Source of the DNA: an uncultured Veillonella sp.
GTDB taxonomy: Bacteria; Bacillota; Negativicutes; Veillonellales; Veillonellaceae
Reading direction: 5' to 3'
DNA length: 14,020 nt
Assembly (NCBI GenBank): GCA_900552715.1
Contig: USAV01000047.1
Location: forward strand, 1-14,020
Part shown: piece after piece, positions 1 through 7,388 of the stretch
Layout: every line of letters begins with the position of its first letter
How positions within the stretch are numbered: the first letter of the stretch is position 1
Position numbers and translations under genes: made by a program
Notes under the pieces: model-generated
Seen by the model: the letters and a program-made list of their open reading frames with translations, nothing else
Databases searched by the model: none
What the model was told of the DNA's origin: nothing

Positions 1-36
1 CTTTCCTTTTAAATTCATAACTATATCTCATGAAAA

Positions 37-70
37 TACCCCCTTTACTGGTTGTCCAGTAAAGGGGGTA
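37..70. terminator. Strong hairpin, probable transcription terminator
   Basis: Arms 37-50 and 57-70 are perfectly complementary (14 bp including a closing T-A, five G-C pairs at the base) around the loop GTTGTC. Read on the minus strand the stem is followed by TATTTTC, a modest U-tract; on the plus strand the tail is not T-rich. It may end a gene lying left of the window or block read-through from the minus strand. Which transcript it serves cannot be decided from this window. Confidence 0.6.
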
Positions 71-337
71 CATATCAGATTATGTGTGGAGTTTTTATTT
101 ACACAGATTATTTAGATAGATTAGATATACACATCAGGATTGAATAATATGACCAATTTTAATAAGACCGTGAAAATAGGATATAACAAAAAATTATGTT
201 AATCGTTAATCTAAGAATACATTTTTAGTGCATAATAACTGGCTTTCATACGGTTTTTGTGAATAGCAATTCAATATAGGCAGATTGATTGCTTTTACCA
301 AAATATTGGTATATAGTTAGTTTAAGGTAAGTCATTT
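71..337. other. AT-rich intergenic region upstream of aroD
   Basis: About 270 bases without a recognisable gene. There is a possible sigma70-like promoter, TTAATA (151-156) with TATAAC 17 nt downstream. Nearer aroD is an inverted repeat TACCAA-AATA-TTGGTA (296-311), which could be an operator or simply AT-rich chance. No riboswitch or T-box signature was seen. Confidence 0.35.
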
Positions 338-354
338 GTCTCACCCTGTGGGAC
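338..354 (+). promoter_or_regulatory. Small hairpin just upstream of the aroD ribosome site
   Basis: GTCTCAC (338-344) pairs with GTGGGAC (348-354), 7 bp including one T-G wobble, around a CCT loop. It ends two bases before the aroD Shine-Dalgarno (GGAAAGGAG, 356-364). It could shape ribosome access, but there is no visible alternative structure, so regulation is only a guess. Confidence 0.3.
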
Positions 355-368
355 GGAAAGGAGTTATT

Positions 369-1163
369 ATGGTCCGTATCGGTCATACTGTACTCGGCGA
401 AAAGGGTACAAAGATATGTGTGCCTATTGTAGGCACAACAATGAAAGAAATTTTAGATGCCACTGCAGTAGCATGTAATACACCGTGTCATGTAGTGGAG
501 CTACGCATTGACTATTACGAGCGGGCCCACTCCATTGACGCTATTATTGAACTGTTAATGCTCATCAAGCCTCAATTAAAAGGTCGTGCCTTGTTATTTA
601 CATGGCGCACAAAGGGTGAAGGCGGGGAGAAATCTATTTCCTCACAAGACTACTTCACAATGTTAGAGCGCATTATTCCTACAGGTTTAGTAGATGCTAT
701 CGACATTGAACTCTTCTTTGATCAAGATAGAATGCTCAAAACTATTGAGTTTGCCAAGGTACATGGTATTACGATTATCATGAGTAACCATGATTTTAAT
801 GGCACCCCAAGTCATGAGGTCATTGTAAATCGCCTCATTCAAATGAAAGAATTCTTAGCCGACGTGCCAAAGATGGCGGTCATGCCGCATACAACAGGCG
901 ATGTTCTTACACTCCTCGAAGCGACGGCTGAAGTGAAAGCCTTATATCCATCTGATCCAATCATTACGATGGCTATGGGTCCACTAGGTGCTATTACACG
1001 TGCTGCAGGCGCTCTATTCGGCAATGCTATGACCTTTGCCTCTGCTGGCAAAGCATCTGCACCAGGCCAAATCGATGTACATGAACTAAAACGAATTCTT
1101 GATACCATCGACGTAGATGGCGTATTCGACGAACAACAACATAAACGCGTAAAAGTACATTAA
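369..1163 (+). CDS. aroD: 3-dehydroquinate dehydratase, type I
   Basis: Dehydrates 3-dehydroquinate to 3-dehydroshikimate, step three of the shikimate pathway, in the cytosol through a Schiff-base lysine. The 264-residue product has the type I signatures: ELRID near residues 44-48 (Glu44, Arg46), SNHDF with catalytic His141, PKMAV with Schiff-base Lys168, GAITR with Arg211, and SAPGQ with Gln234. Length fits the family (about 250 residues). An in-frame TTG at 336 would add 11 residues, but ATG 369 has GGAAAGGAG just upstream and is preferred. The gene stands alone on the plus strand, separated from the other aro genes by a toxin-antitoxin pair and terminators. It is the only pathway step missing from the minus-strand operon, so the two together make a complete set. 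Identification is firm; its promoter is not clear. Confidence 0.95.
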   Translation: MVRIGHTVLGEKGTKICVPIVGTTMKEILDATAVACNTPCHVVELRIDYYERAHSIDAIIELLMLIKPQLKGRALLFTWRTKGEGGEKSISSQDYFTMLERIIPTGLVDAIDIELFFDQDRMLKTIEFAKVHGITIIMSNHDFNGTPSHEVIVNRLIQMKEFLADVPKMAVMPHTTGDVLTLLEATAEVKALYPSDPIITMAMGPLGAITRAAGALFGNAMTFASAGKASAPGQIDVHELKRILDTIDVDGVFDEQQHKRVKVH

Positions 1164-1188
1164 AAAGTCGGCGAGAGCCGACTTTTTT
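1162..1188. terminator. Bidirectional intrinsic terminator between aroD and the toxin gene
   Basis: GTCGGC (1167-1172), loop GAGA, GCCGAC (1177-1182), extended by A-T pairs and followed by six T on the plus strand. On the minus strand it is also followed by a T-run. It starts inside the aroD stop codon and reaches the stop codon of the converging toxin gene, so it can end both transcripts. Confidence 0.9.
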
Positions 1189-1477
1189 ATATGTTCATAC
1201 CTTGCGCTAGTATTTTATTAATTATTACTGTTTTATTTTTTATAGAGTATAAGATAATATAATGTTTTGTGACCATTTTTCGAAAATTTTGCTTATTGTA
1301 TTTTCCGTGATATAAAGGATACCTTTCAGGAAAAATATCAAGCGAGAATGCATTATCAATGATTTCTGACTGATGTTGAAGAATAAGGTTTAAATCTTCT
1401 GTTTTTTCTTTTAGAGATAATAGTATATTTCGTAGATCTTTCTTAGCGATTTTAGACAGTAAAATCTTATGTATCAT
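1187..1477 (-). CDS. RelE/ParE-family type II toxin
   Basis: A 96-residue basic protein of the size and order of RelE/ParE toxins. The N-terminal half is helical and charged (KIAKKDLRNIL). The C-terminal half carries the beta-strand pattern RKMVTKHYIILYSI and a final KTVIINKIL strand typical of the ParE/RelE fold. Its ATG overlaps the antitoxin stop codon as ATGA, implying translational coupling with antitoxin first. Family knowledge: such proteins either cleave mRNA on the ribosome (RelE) or poison gyrase (ParE); the sequence alone does not decide which. The toxin would be neutralised by the upstream gene product. Its 3' end runs into the terminator shared with aroD. Family assignment is good; target unknown. 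Confidence 0.8.
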   Translation of the reverse strand: MIHKILLSKIAKKDLRNILLSLKEKTEDLNLILQHQSEIIDNAFSLDIFPERYPLYHGKYNKQNFRKMVTKHYIILYSIKNKTVIINKILAQGMNI

Positions 1478-2091
1478 AAGAGAAGACCTTCTTTCTTTAA
1501 TTCAGAAATAACATCTTCTAAAGGCGTTACATTACCTTGTTCTATATCTATATATGACAACTCCAGTAGTTGATCGATTTCTTCGTCAGTAAGAAAGTCT
1601 GCATTCATAGAGTCACAAGCGATAGGCTTGTTTACTGACTTAGGAATTGCTTTTGAAAATTGTATTTGTTTGGAGATTAGTGTAATCAATAATGATATAG
1701 TTAATCCCATTTCTTTTAAGATAGCTGTTGTTAGTGTCTTAACTTTAGGGTTTATACGGATATTGAGTATGCCTGTTTTATCAATTTTATCAAAGGATAT
1801 TTCTACCTCGTTTTCTGTTGATACTCCGTACGTATTTGTTGTATCTGAAGCCTTTAATGTTGTCCGGGGTTGTTCGTAGGTGCCGTCATTGTTGAGTGTA
1901 CTTGGCGTTGGTGTTTTTTCTGTAGGAGTTGAGGGTAAAGCAATAGCGAAAGGAATGCGACGTTCCTTAATGATTTGACGAAATAGTGCGTCTAGCATGG
2001 ATGTATAGGATAGGCCCTGTGCCTTTAATATGCTAGATACTTCCTGTTTTAGCTCTTCGTTGATGCGGACTTGTAGGTTTACGGTTTTCAT
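1474..2091 (-). CDS. RelB/DinJ-type antitoxin with two ribbon-helix-helix-like segments
   Basis: A 205-residue protein, about twice the usual RelB/DinJ length. Residues 1-52 (VNLQVRINEELKQEV, then GLSYTSMLDALFRQI and IPFAI) match the DinJ/RelB DNA-binding half. After a polar, Thr/Pro-rich linker (about 53-105) a second, diverged copy occupies 106-152 (ILNIRINPKVKTL, then GLTISLLITLI and AIPKS). The C-terminal part (about 165-205, acidic, LTDEEIDQLLELS and ISELKKEGLLL) resembles the toxin-wrapping tail of antitoxins. The start ATG follows AGGAGA. Antitoxins of this family normally dimerise through one ribbon-helix-helix and autorepress; two copies in one chain could form an internal pseudo-dimer. 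The operator-like palindromes upstream fit autoregulation. The tandem arrangement is seen directly; its consequence is inference. Confidence 0.78.
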   Translation of the reverse strand: MKTVNLQVRINEELKQEVSSILKAQGLSYTSMLDALFRQIIKERRIPFAIALPSTPTEKTPTPSTLNNDGTYEQPRTTLKASDTTNTYGVSTENEVEISFDKIDKTGILNIRINPKVKTLTTAILKEMGLTISLLITLISKQIQFSKAIPKSVNKPIACDSMNADFLTDEEIDQLLELSYIDIEQGNVTPLEDVISELKKEGLLL

Positions 2092-2150
2092 AGTATCTCT
2101 CCTAGTATTCTTTTGGCTTGTGACTGTAATTCGTTGATCATATTGTTGAT

Positions 2151-2180
2151 TTTATATTAAAAGGTATTTACGTTAATCAA
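2151..2180 (-). promoter_or_regulatory. Probable promoter of the antitoxin-toxin operon
   Basis: On the minus strand TTGATT (2175-2180) and TATAAA (2151-2156) are separated by 18 bases, a reasonable sigma70-type promoter about 60 bases upstream of the antitoxin start. The operator-like palindrome begins five bases upstream of the -35. Confidence 0.5.
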
Positions 2181-2231
2181 TTCCATTTGTAATTACATTG
2201 TAATTGCAAATGTAGTTTTCTACAAATACCT
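2162..2231. promoter_or_regulatory. Nested inverted repeats, candidate antitoxin operator
   Basis: Three inverted repeats share this stretch. A 27-bp palindrome at 2185-2211 (ATTTGTAATTAC, spacer ATT, GTAATTGCAAAT; one mismatch). TGTAG-TTTT-CTACA at 2211-2224. An outer pair AGGTATTT (2162-2169) and AAATACCT (2224-2231) that encloses the first and overlaps the spacer-side promoter. The position across and just upstream of the promoter fits the autorepression usual for ribbon-helix-helix antitoxins. Binding itself is inferred. Confidence 0.5.
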
Positions 2232-2251
2232 ATAATTAATAGTACATATAA

Positions 2252-2288
2252 AAAAGCAGTAGTTATCTTAGGAATAACTACTGCTTTT
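2252..2288. terminator. Intrinsic terminator of the aro operon
   Basis: A perfect 15-bp stem (2252-2266 with 2274-2288) around a 7-base loop. On the minus strand it is followed by TTTTTTATAT, a strong U-tract, so it most likely ends the aroF-to-aroEK transcript about 160 bases after the last gene. On the plus strand the arm ends in TTTTAG, allowing weaker bidirectional action and insulating the toxin-antitoxin promoter. Confidence 0.88.
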
Positions 2289-2317
2289 AGTACTATATCT
2301 ATGAAGTTAAAATATGA

Positions 2318-2455
2318 GTTTTAGTTTTATCTAGAAACACAGATGTAAATGCATTTACTTATAAAGCTATTGAGGCTCTTACTAATTCAGATGTAGATGC
2401 TCTTAGCCATTTATCTGTAAAGGGTTTTACAAATGTGATATACAGGCTCTTATAA
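2318..2455 (+). pseudogene. Possible remnant of an unidentified coding sequence
   Basis: Between the aro terminator and the end of aroEK, the plus strand stays open for 45 codons and ends in TAA at 2453-2455, which overlaps the aroEK stop. The predicted text looks protein-like (for example VNAFTYKAIEAL and VDALSHLSVKGF), but there is no start codon or ribosome site and a stop lies just upstream (2315-2317). It could be the C-terminal scrap of a gene lost during rearrangement, or chance. I do not recognise a family. Confidence 0.25.
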
Positions 2456-3685
2456 TAAGTTTGCTTCGAAGTCTTCTAGGATAGCTGCTACTGTTTCTGG
2501 TGCATTGCGGTTATGTTCTATTATGCATTGAGCGAAGCTTTCATACATTGGTGTACGAATTTCTTCGAGCTCGCGTAAGCGCTCGATACCGCCACTAGAG
2601 AGTACGCGGCCGGTGGTAGATAGGTTTTCTATAGGTTGTGTTAATTGGTAGATACGACTGTTTTGGCGTAGGTGTGCAAAGTTTTTAGGCACTGTTACAC
2701 AGCCACCGCCAGTGGATATAACAAGGCCTGTTTGAGTGCCGAGTTTTGCAATCATTTCTGCTTCTTTTTCGCGGAACACTGGTTCCCCTTGTTCCGTAAT
2801 ATAGGTAGAAATGTCACCGATTTCTTTTTCTAGTTCTTGATCCACATCAATGCAAGTACGGCCCATTTTTTCGCCAAGGGCTTTACCAACCGTTGTTTTA
2901 CCTACACCAGGCATGCCAATGAGGATGATATTTTCCTTTTCACGTCGCATATCGCGCAAGATTTGCTCGATTTCTTTCGTGCCAAAGCTTTCACCTTGGA
3001 AATGGTTAGCGGCCTCAACGCCTTGGGCTACAAGGAATGGCAAGCCATCACAATGAGGAATTTCCATCATTTCTGCTTGTAACAGTAAAATCGTACGGCG
3101 TGGATTGTAGATGAGGTCTACAACGCCTTCCAATTTAGAAAACTGCGTAATATCGATGAGATTGGCTGGATTGTGAGGATACATGCCGATAGGGGTACAG
3201 TTAATAATAATCTGCGCTGTTTCATAATAGTTTGGCGCATCACCATAGAATGGAGCTGTTTTGCGAGATAAATGAACGATGTTTTTTGCACCTAAATCTT
3301 CGAGAGCTACGTGGACGGTAGCAGAGGAAGCACCATCGCCAAGAATGATACACTCCTTGCCAGATACATCGATGCCTGCATGTTGTAAGGTAAACACGAA
3401 ACCATCATAGTCTGTATTATAGCCGTGCCATTTACCATCCTTGCGAACCATTGTATTTACACAACCGATGCGTTCTGCACGAGGATCCACAACATCACAA
3501 GCTTCAAGGGCATTTACCTTGTAAGGAATGGTAATGTTAATGCCTTGTAGTTCTGGATCAGCGAAGAACTCTTGCAATTGGCTTGGTTCGCGCTCAAATA
3601 ATTCGTAATTTGTATTCCCTAACGCACTATGAATGCGAGGGGAGAAGCTATGGCCCAACGTACGGCCAAGTAAACCAAATTTCAT
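2450..3685 (-). CDS. aroEK: Bifunctional shikimate dehydrogenase / shikimate kinase fusion
   Basis: One 411-residue chain carries two consecutive shikimate steps. Residues 1 to about 245 are shikimate dehydrogenase: SFSPRIHS near the start for shikimate binding, NITIPYK with catalytic Lys56, NTD with Asp92, and a nucleotide loop around GDGASSA. Residues about 252-411 are shikimate kinase: Walker A GMPGVGKT at 257-264, IDVD, VFREKE, the STGGG loop, GRVL in the lid, and RTPMYE near the adenine site. The kinase thus phosphorylates the product of the dehydrogenase half, possibly favouring hand-over. An upstream in-frame ATG at 3709 lacks a ribosome site; ATG 3685 follows AGGAGG and matches the usual dehydrogenase N-terminus, so it was chosen. 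Last gene of the operon, separated from pheA by a hairpin-bearing gap. The symbol is descriptive, not standard. Confidence 0.93.
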   Translation of the reverse strand: MKFGLLGRTLGHSFSPRIHSALGNTNYELFEREPSQLQEFFADPELQGINITIPYKVNALEACDVVDPRAERIGCVNTMVRKDGKWHGYNTDYDGFVFTLQHAGIDVSGKECIILGDGASSATVHVALEDLGAKNIVHLSRKTAPFYGDAPNYYETAQIIINCTPIGMYPHNPANLIDITQFSKLEGVVDLIYNPRRTILLLQAEMMEIPHCDGLPFLVAQGVEAANHFQGESFGTKEIEQILRDMRREKENIILIGMPGVGKTTVGKALGEKMGRTCIDVDQELEKEIGDISTYITEQGEPVFREKEAEMIAKLGTQTGLVISTGGGCVTVPKNFAHLRQNSRIYQLTQPIENLSTTGRVLSSGGIERLRELEEIRTPMYESFAQCIIEHNRNAPETVAAILEDFEANLL

Positions 3686-3711
3686 AGGACCTCCTAGGTC
3701 AATATACATAG

Positions 3712-3743
3712 AATGGCTAATAGGCTGCTACCTATTAGCCATT
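3712..3743. repeat. Intergenic hairpin between pheA and aroEK
   Basis: AATGGCTAATAGG (3712-3724) and CCTATTAGCCATT (3731-3743) form a perfect 13-bp stem with a 6-base loop. No U-tract follows on either strand, so it is more likely an mRNA processing or stabilising element within the operon than a terminator. Confidence 0.55.
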
Positions 3744-3808
3744 GGAATTTTATGACTACATTCATTGTACTATATATGCTCTTATAGGCACTAGTACGGA
3801 TGAATATA

Positions 3809-4948
3809 TTAGTTTTCTGGATAATTACCGAGCAAGCGGAATTTATCTTGGGATGTATGAAGCTCTGCTAGAACGGATAATACCTTAGGATCCGCTAAGG
3901 ATGCTTCTAAGTCGAGGTAGAACAAGAACTCAAAGTTATGGCCTACGATAGGGCGAGACTCAAGTTTTGTAAGGTTGACACCGATGTTAGCAAACTTGGT
4001 AAGTAATGTACCAAGACCACCTGGAGCATGGCTTGCTGTGGTTACTACAGAGATTTTATTAGCCCCTGGATACACATGGAAGTCCTTGCTGATGCAGATA
4101 AAGCGTGTATAGTTGTTATCGCTATTTTGGATGTTGCGCATCAATGGGGACAAGTTGTACAAGTCTGCACATTGAGGTGCTGCGATAGCAGCTACACCTG
4201 GGTCATCACTGGCTGCTACTAGCTGTGCAGCACGCGCTGTATTATCAAAGGAGCGCAATTCGACACCTTCTAATTTTTCTAGGAAGTGGCTGCATTGGCC
4301 CAACGCTTGTGGGTGAGAGATGATGGTATGAATATCTTCTAGTTTTGTGCCTTTTTTCACGAGTAGGTCGTGAGAAATCCATAGGCGTGTACCGCGTACG
4401 ATATAGCATTTACGATCTTCTAGAAGGTCATATACTTCTTTTACAGAACCATTAGAGCTATTTTCGATAGGTAATACACCGAATTGACATTCACCAGACT
4501 CAACGGCATCGAATACGGCACGGAAGCCTGTTACGTAGTGAATTTGGCTAAGTGGTAATAATTTATCACATGCCACTTGTGCATTGCTGCCGAATACGCC
4601 AGCACAAGCTACGCTGCCTCGTTGAGGAGGCAAGGTAGGGGATTGCTCAATGGCTTTTTTCATTTTTACAGTGAACTCATTATCTTGGAATAATTGTTCA
4701 GACTGATACGTACGGCTCAAGCTAAATAATGCTTCGAAGAAACGACGCGCATATAGATCGAGGTCTGGACCTGCATCTCTCGTTACCTTATCGAGAATAT
4801 CGCGCTCCCGTTTTGCATCGTAAATGGCCTTATTCATTTCTTTTTTCGCTGCTGCTACGTCTTTGGAGAGTTCCATGCGCTCTTTGAATAATTCGAGCAT
4901 CTGATCGTTTATGTCGTTAATTTTAACGCGTACTTCATCTAAGTTCAT
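3809..4948 (-). CDS. pheA: Chorismate mutase / prephenate dehydratase (P-protein)
   Basis: Converts chorismate to prephenate and then to phenylpyruvate, the committed route to phenylalanine. Residues 1 to about 88 form an AroQ-type helical chorismate mutase (VRVKINDINDQMLELFKERM, then AKKEMNK and AKRERDIL). Residues about 100-290 are the prephenate dehydratase, with LPIENSSNGS and the catalytic NYTRF (Thr281 region). Residues about 300-375 are an ACT domain containing GGLGTLL and the ESRP motif (330-333) known to bind phenylalanine, so feedback inhibition is expected. A TTG at 4954 is in frame, but ATG 4948 stands 9 bases after AGGAG and is the better start. The gene overlaps the aroC end by 14 bases, indicating translational coupling. 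Length 379 residues is normal for P-proteins. Confidence 0.94.
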   Translation of the reverse strand: MNLDEVRVKINDINDQMLELFKERMELSKDVAAAKKEMNKAIYDAKRERDILDKVTRDAGPDLDLYARRFFEALFSLSRTYQSEQLFQDNEFTVKMKKAIEQSPTLPPQRGSVACAGVFGSNAQVACDKLLPLSQIHYVTGFRAVFDAVESGECQFGVLPIENSSNGSVKEVYDLLEDRKCYIVRGTRLWISHDLLVKKGTKLEDIHTIISHPQALGQCSHFLEKLEGVELRSFDNTARAAQLVAASDDPGVAAIAAPQCADLYNLSPLMRNIQNSDNNYTRFICISKDFHVYPGANKISVVTTASHAPGGLGTLLTKFANIGVNLTKLESRPIVGHNFEFLFYLDLEASLADPKVLSVLAELHTSQDKFRLLGNYPEN

Positions 4949-6029
4949 GGTCAATATCTCCTAAGAAATCAAGAATAACAAGGGCCGTAACAGCTTCGAT
5001 TACAGGTACTGCACGAAGCGCTACGCATGGGTCGTGACGACCTTGGATTGTGAGCAATGTGTCCTCTTTTTGTGAAAGTGACACAGATTGTTGTTCTTTA
5101 TAAATGGATGGTGTTGGTTTGATGCCTACTTGCATAATGAGTGGCAAACCATTAGTAATACCGCCTTGGATACCACCGCTATTGTTAGTAGTTGTTGTAA
5201 TCTTGTCGTTGTTCATAGTGAAAGCATCATTTACTGCGGAACCAAGTTGTGCACACATATCAAAGCCACCGCCAAAGGATACGCCTTTAATGGCGGGTAC
5301 CCCAAAGATTACGCGAGCTAAGCGGTTTTCAATGCCATCAAAATTTGGATTGCCAAGGCCAATTGGTAGACCGGTAGCAACGACTTCAACGATACCACCG
5401 GTAGAGTCCCCATCTTTTTTGAGGTTCATAACAAGGGTTTCTACTTCGTTACGTTTTTGTGGATCAACCATAGCAATTGGTTCTGTAGCGATATTAGCTA
5501 ATGCTTTCATATCTGGATGAACCATATCGATAGGAGCATCTTGGATCGTTCCCACTTGTTTTAAATGGCCGTGGATTTCGATGCCTTTTTCGCGTAATAA
5601 TTGAAGGGCGATGCCACCAGCTACGCAAAGCGGAGCTGTAAGGCGTGCTGAGAAGTGACCACCTCCGCGCATATCTACCTTGTCGCCGTAGCGCATACGG
5701 GCTGTAAAATCCGCATGAGAGGGGCGAGGGATATCGCGTAAGTTATTATAATCGCTAGAGTGTTGAGATGTGTTGCGGATCATAAATGCCAATGGGGAAC
5801 CACTGAGCATGCCGTCTACCATACCTGCTAAAAATTCAGGTGTATCGGCTTCCTTACGCTGTGTTGTTAATTGATTTTGCCCTGGCGCACGGCGCTTTAA
5901 GAAGGCTTTTAACTCATCGATATCGATGGTATGTCCACAAGGCAGACCCTCTACAATACCGCCAATGGCATACCCATGAGAGGCGCCAAAGGTAGATACC
6001 TGTATGGTTTTACCGAAATTAGATGCCAT
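4935..6029 (-). CDS. aroC: Chorismate synthase
   Basis: Catalyses the last common step, 5-enolpyruvylshikimate-3-phosphate to chorismate, using reduced FMN as a catalyst. The 364-residue product shows the family hallmarks: FGASHG near the N-terminus, RRAPGQ, the SDYNN and RPSHADFT stretch, MRGGGHFSARLTA, and GGIQGGI towards the C-terminal third. Length matches bacterial enzymes. The ATG follows GTAGGAG at a normal distance. It lies between aroA (72-base gap) and pheA (14-base overlap), so chorismate is made and consumed by neighbouring genes. No flavin reductase domain is fused, so a separate reductant is needed. Confidence 0.96.
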   Translation of the reverse strand: MASNFGKTIQVSTFGASHGYAIGGIVEGLPCGHTIDIDELKAFLKRRAPGQNQLTTQRKEADTPEFLAGMVDGMLSGSPLAFMIRNTSQHSSDYNNLRDIPRPSHADFTARMRYGDKVDMRGGGHFSARLTAPLCVAGGIALQLLREKGIEIHGHLKQVGTIQDAPIDMVHPDMKALANIATEPIAMVDPQKRNEVETLVMNLKKDGDSTGGIVEVVATGLPIGLGNPNFDGIENRLARVIFGVPAIKGVSFGGGFDMCAQLGSAVNDAFTMNNDKITTTTNNSGGIQGGITNGLPLIMQVGIKPTPSIYKEQQSVSLSQKEDTLLTIQGRHDPCVALRAVPVIEAVTALVILDFLGDIDHELR

Positions 6030-6047
6030 TATATTAACTCCTACTAT

Positions 6048-6105
6048 ATAGTACGTACTATTTCTATTATCTATTAGATTACACTAGATACGATTAGAAA
6101 TCTAA
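6048..6105. repeat. Palindromes in the aroA-aroC gap
   Basis: A perfect 14-bp palindrome ATAGTACGTACTAT (6048-6061) lies about 20 bases upstream of the aroC start. TTAGATT (6074-6080) and AATCTAA (6099-6105) can close a second hairpin over the aroA stop codon. Neither has a U-tract. They may be mRNA folding elements; a protein-binding role is unsupported. Confidence 0.35.
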
Positions 6106-7370
6106 ACTGGTTGTGCATTACCGCCTAGTAAATTCCAGTCCTCAAAGAAGTGTGGATAGGATTTTGTGATAGCTTCGCTATCTTTTAAGGTAACAGGGGT
6201 TTCACTGATGAGGGCCATCAATGTACCAGCCATAACGAGGCGATGGTCATTTACGCAATCACCTTGTCCACCTTTAAGTATACCACTACCGATGATATAT
6301 AGGTCATCGCCTTCTTCGCGAACGGTACCGCCTAGATCTCTTACGAGATTGGCAACAGCTACAAGGCGATCAGATTCTTTCAAACGTAGGCGAGCACCCT
6401 TAACAAAGGAGGTTTCACCAGAAATAGAGCAAGCGAGGGCTGCCATAACAGGCAACATATCAGGCATTTGCTCTAGATCTACATGAATTGGTTTCGACGC
6501 TCGGCCTGTAACCGTTACATTCATACCATCCCATACCACATCACAACCAGCATCAATCATAACTTGCATGATGCGGCGGTCTGCTTGTACAGAATTCTTG
6601 TTCATACCAGTAATAGTAATTGGTTTGCCCGTCATACCAGCGGCTACCATCCAGATTGCTGCATTAGACCAATCGCCTTCGATTTGGTAATTATCACGAC
6701 CTATGAAGGACGCACCAAATGGTACTGTGAAAGCCTCATTGATGTTTGTGTCTGGTAAAGTGTGTTCTACTTCGACACCAAAATCTCGCATTGTTTCAGT
6801 AGTTAATGTTACATAATCGCTAGATTGAAGCGGTGTCGTAGACGTAATAGTAGATAAGCCAATTTGAGGGGCTGCCAACAATAAACCAGAGAAGAATTGA
6901 CTACTTACATCGCCTACCATGGAGAAATTGCCCCCTTGAAGACGACCTGTCATAGTAAATGGCGGTTTATCTTGGGAGAATGTTACGCCATGCGCTTTCA
7001 TTTCACCTAGCATAGGTTCGAGTGGGCGATCTGGTAAACGACCTTTGGCATCTACATCTACATCATTACAGATGGATGCTGCTACAGGTAATAAAAGGCG
7101 TAATGTTGTGCCTGATTCGTGAGGTACTACATTGCCCTTTGCAGGAGCGGGGCCAGGAGTAACGGTAACAATTTTATTTTCATATACTACGTGAGCTCCT
7201 AAGCCTCGTAAGGAGTCCATTGTTGCATCGATATCCTTAGAGGTACGGCTTAGTAGTATAGTAGATGGAGAGTTAGCAAGGGCTGCACAAATTAATGCGC
7301 GGTGTGCATGTGCCTTTGCTGGGATGGACGCAATCGTTCCTGTAGGAATGGCGTTCGTTACGGAATGCAT
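6102..7370 (-). CDS. aroA: 5-enolpyruvylshikimate-3-phosphate synthase
   Basis: Transfers enolpyruvyl from phosphoenolpyruvate to shikimate-3-phosphate. The 422-residue protein has RALICAALA near the N-terminus with the expected Lys19 and Arg24, ESGTTLR (85-91) in the position of the first signature, RLPDRPLEPM (111-120), an Asp-containing DMLPVMAALA, and the second signature RLRLKESDRL. Two details differ from the enterobacterial enzyme: the first-signature GNAGT is ESGTT, and the usual SKS near Lys19 reads AKA, losing the serine that contacts shikimate-3-phosphate. Such variants occur in distant bacterial branches, so I infer an active but divergent enzyme. The ATG follows AAAGGAG. Gap to aroB is only 18 bases, so tight co-translation is likely. 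Confidence 0.95.
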   Translation of the reverse strand: MHSVTNAIPTGTIASIPAKAHAHRALICAALANSPSTILLSRTSKDIDATMDSLRGLGAHVVYENKIVTVTPGPAPAKGNVVPHESGTTLRLLLPVAASICNDVDVDAKGRLPDRPLEPMLGEMKAHGVTFSQDKPPFTMTGRLQGGNFSMVGDVSSQFFSGLLLAAPQIGLSTITSTTPLQSSDYVTLTTETMRDFGVEVEHTLPDTNINEAFTVPFGASFIGRDNYQIEGDWSNAAIWMVAAGMTGKPITITGMNKNSVQADRRIMQVMIDAGCDVVWDGMNVTVTGRASKPIHVDLEQMPDMLPVMAALACSISGETSFVKGARLRLKESDRLVAVANLVRDLGGTVREEGDDLYIIGSGILKGGQGDCVNDHRLVMAGTLMALISETPVTLKDSEAITKSYPHFFEDWNLLGGNAQPV

Positions 7371-7388
7371 ATAAATCTCCTTTATATC

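Noticed and set aside
336..368. TTG start extending aroD by 11 residues
   Set aside because: ATG 369 has a strong ribosome site at proper distance, and the extension would translate through that site and the small hairpin.
5104..5520. 138-codon plus-strand open frame inside aroC
   Set aside because: It lies entirely antisense to the well-supported aroC gene, has no ribosome site and its predicted protein is low-complexity in character (many Pro, Thr, Ser) as expected for an antisense shadow.
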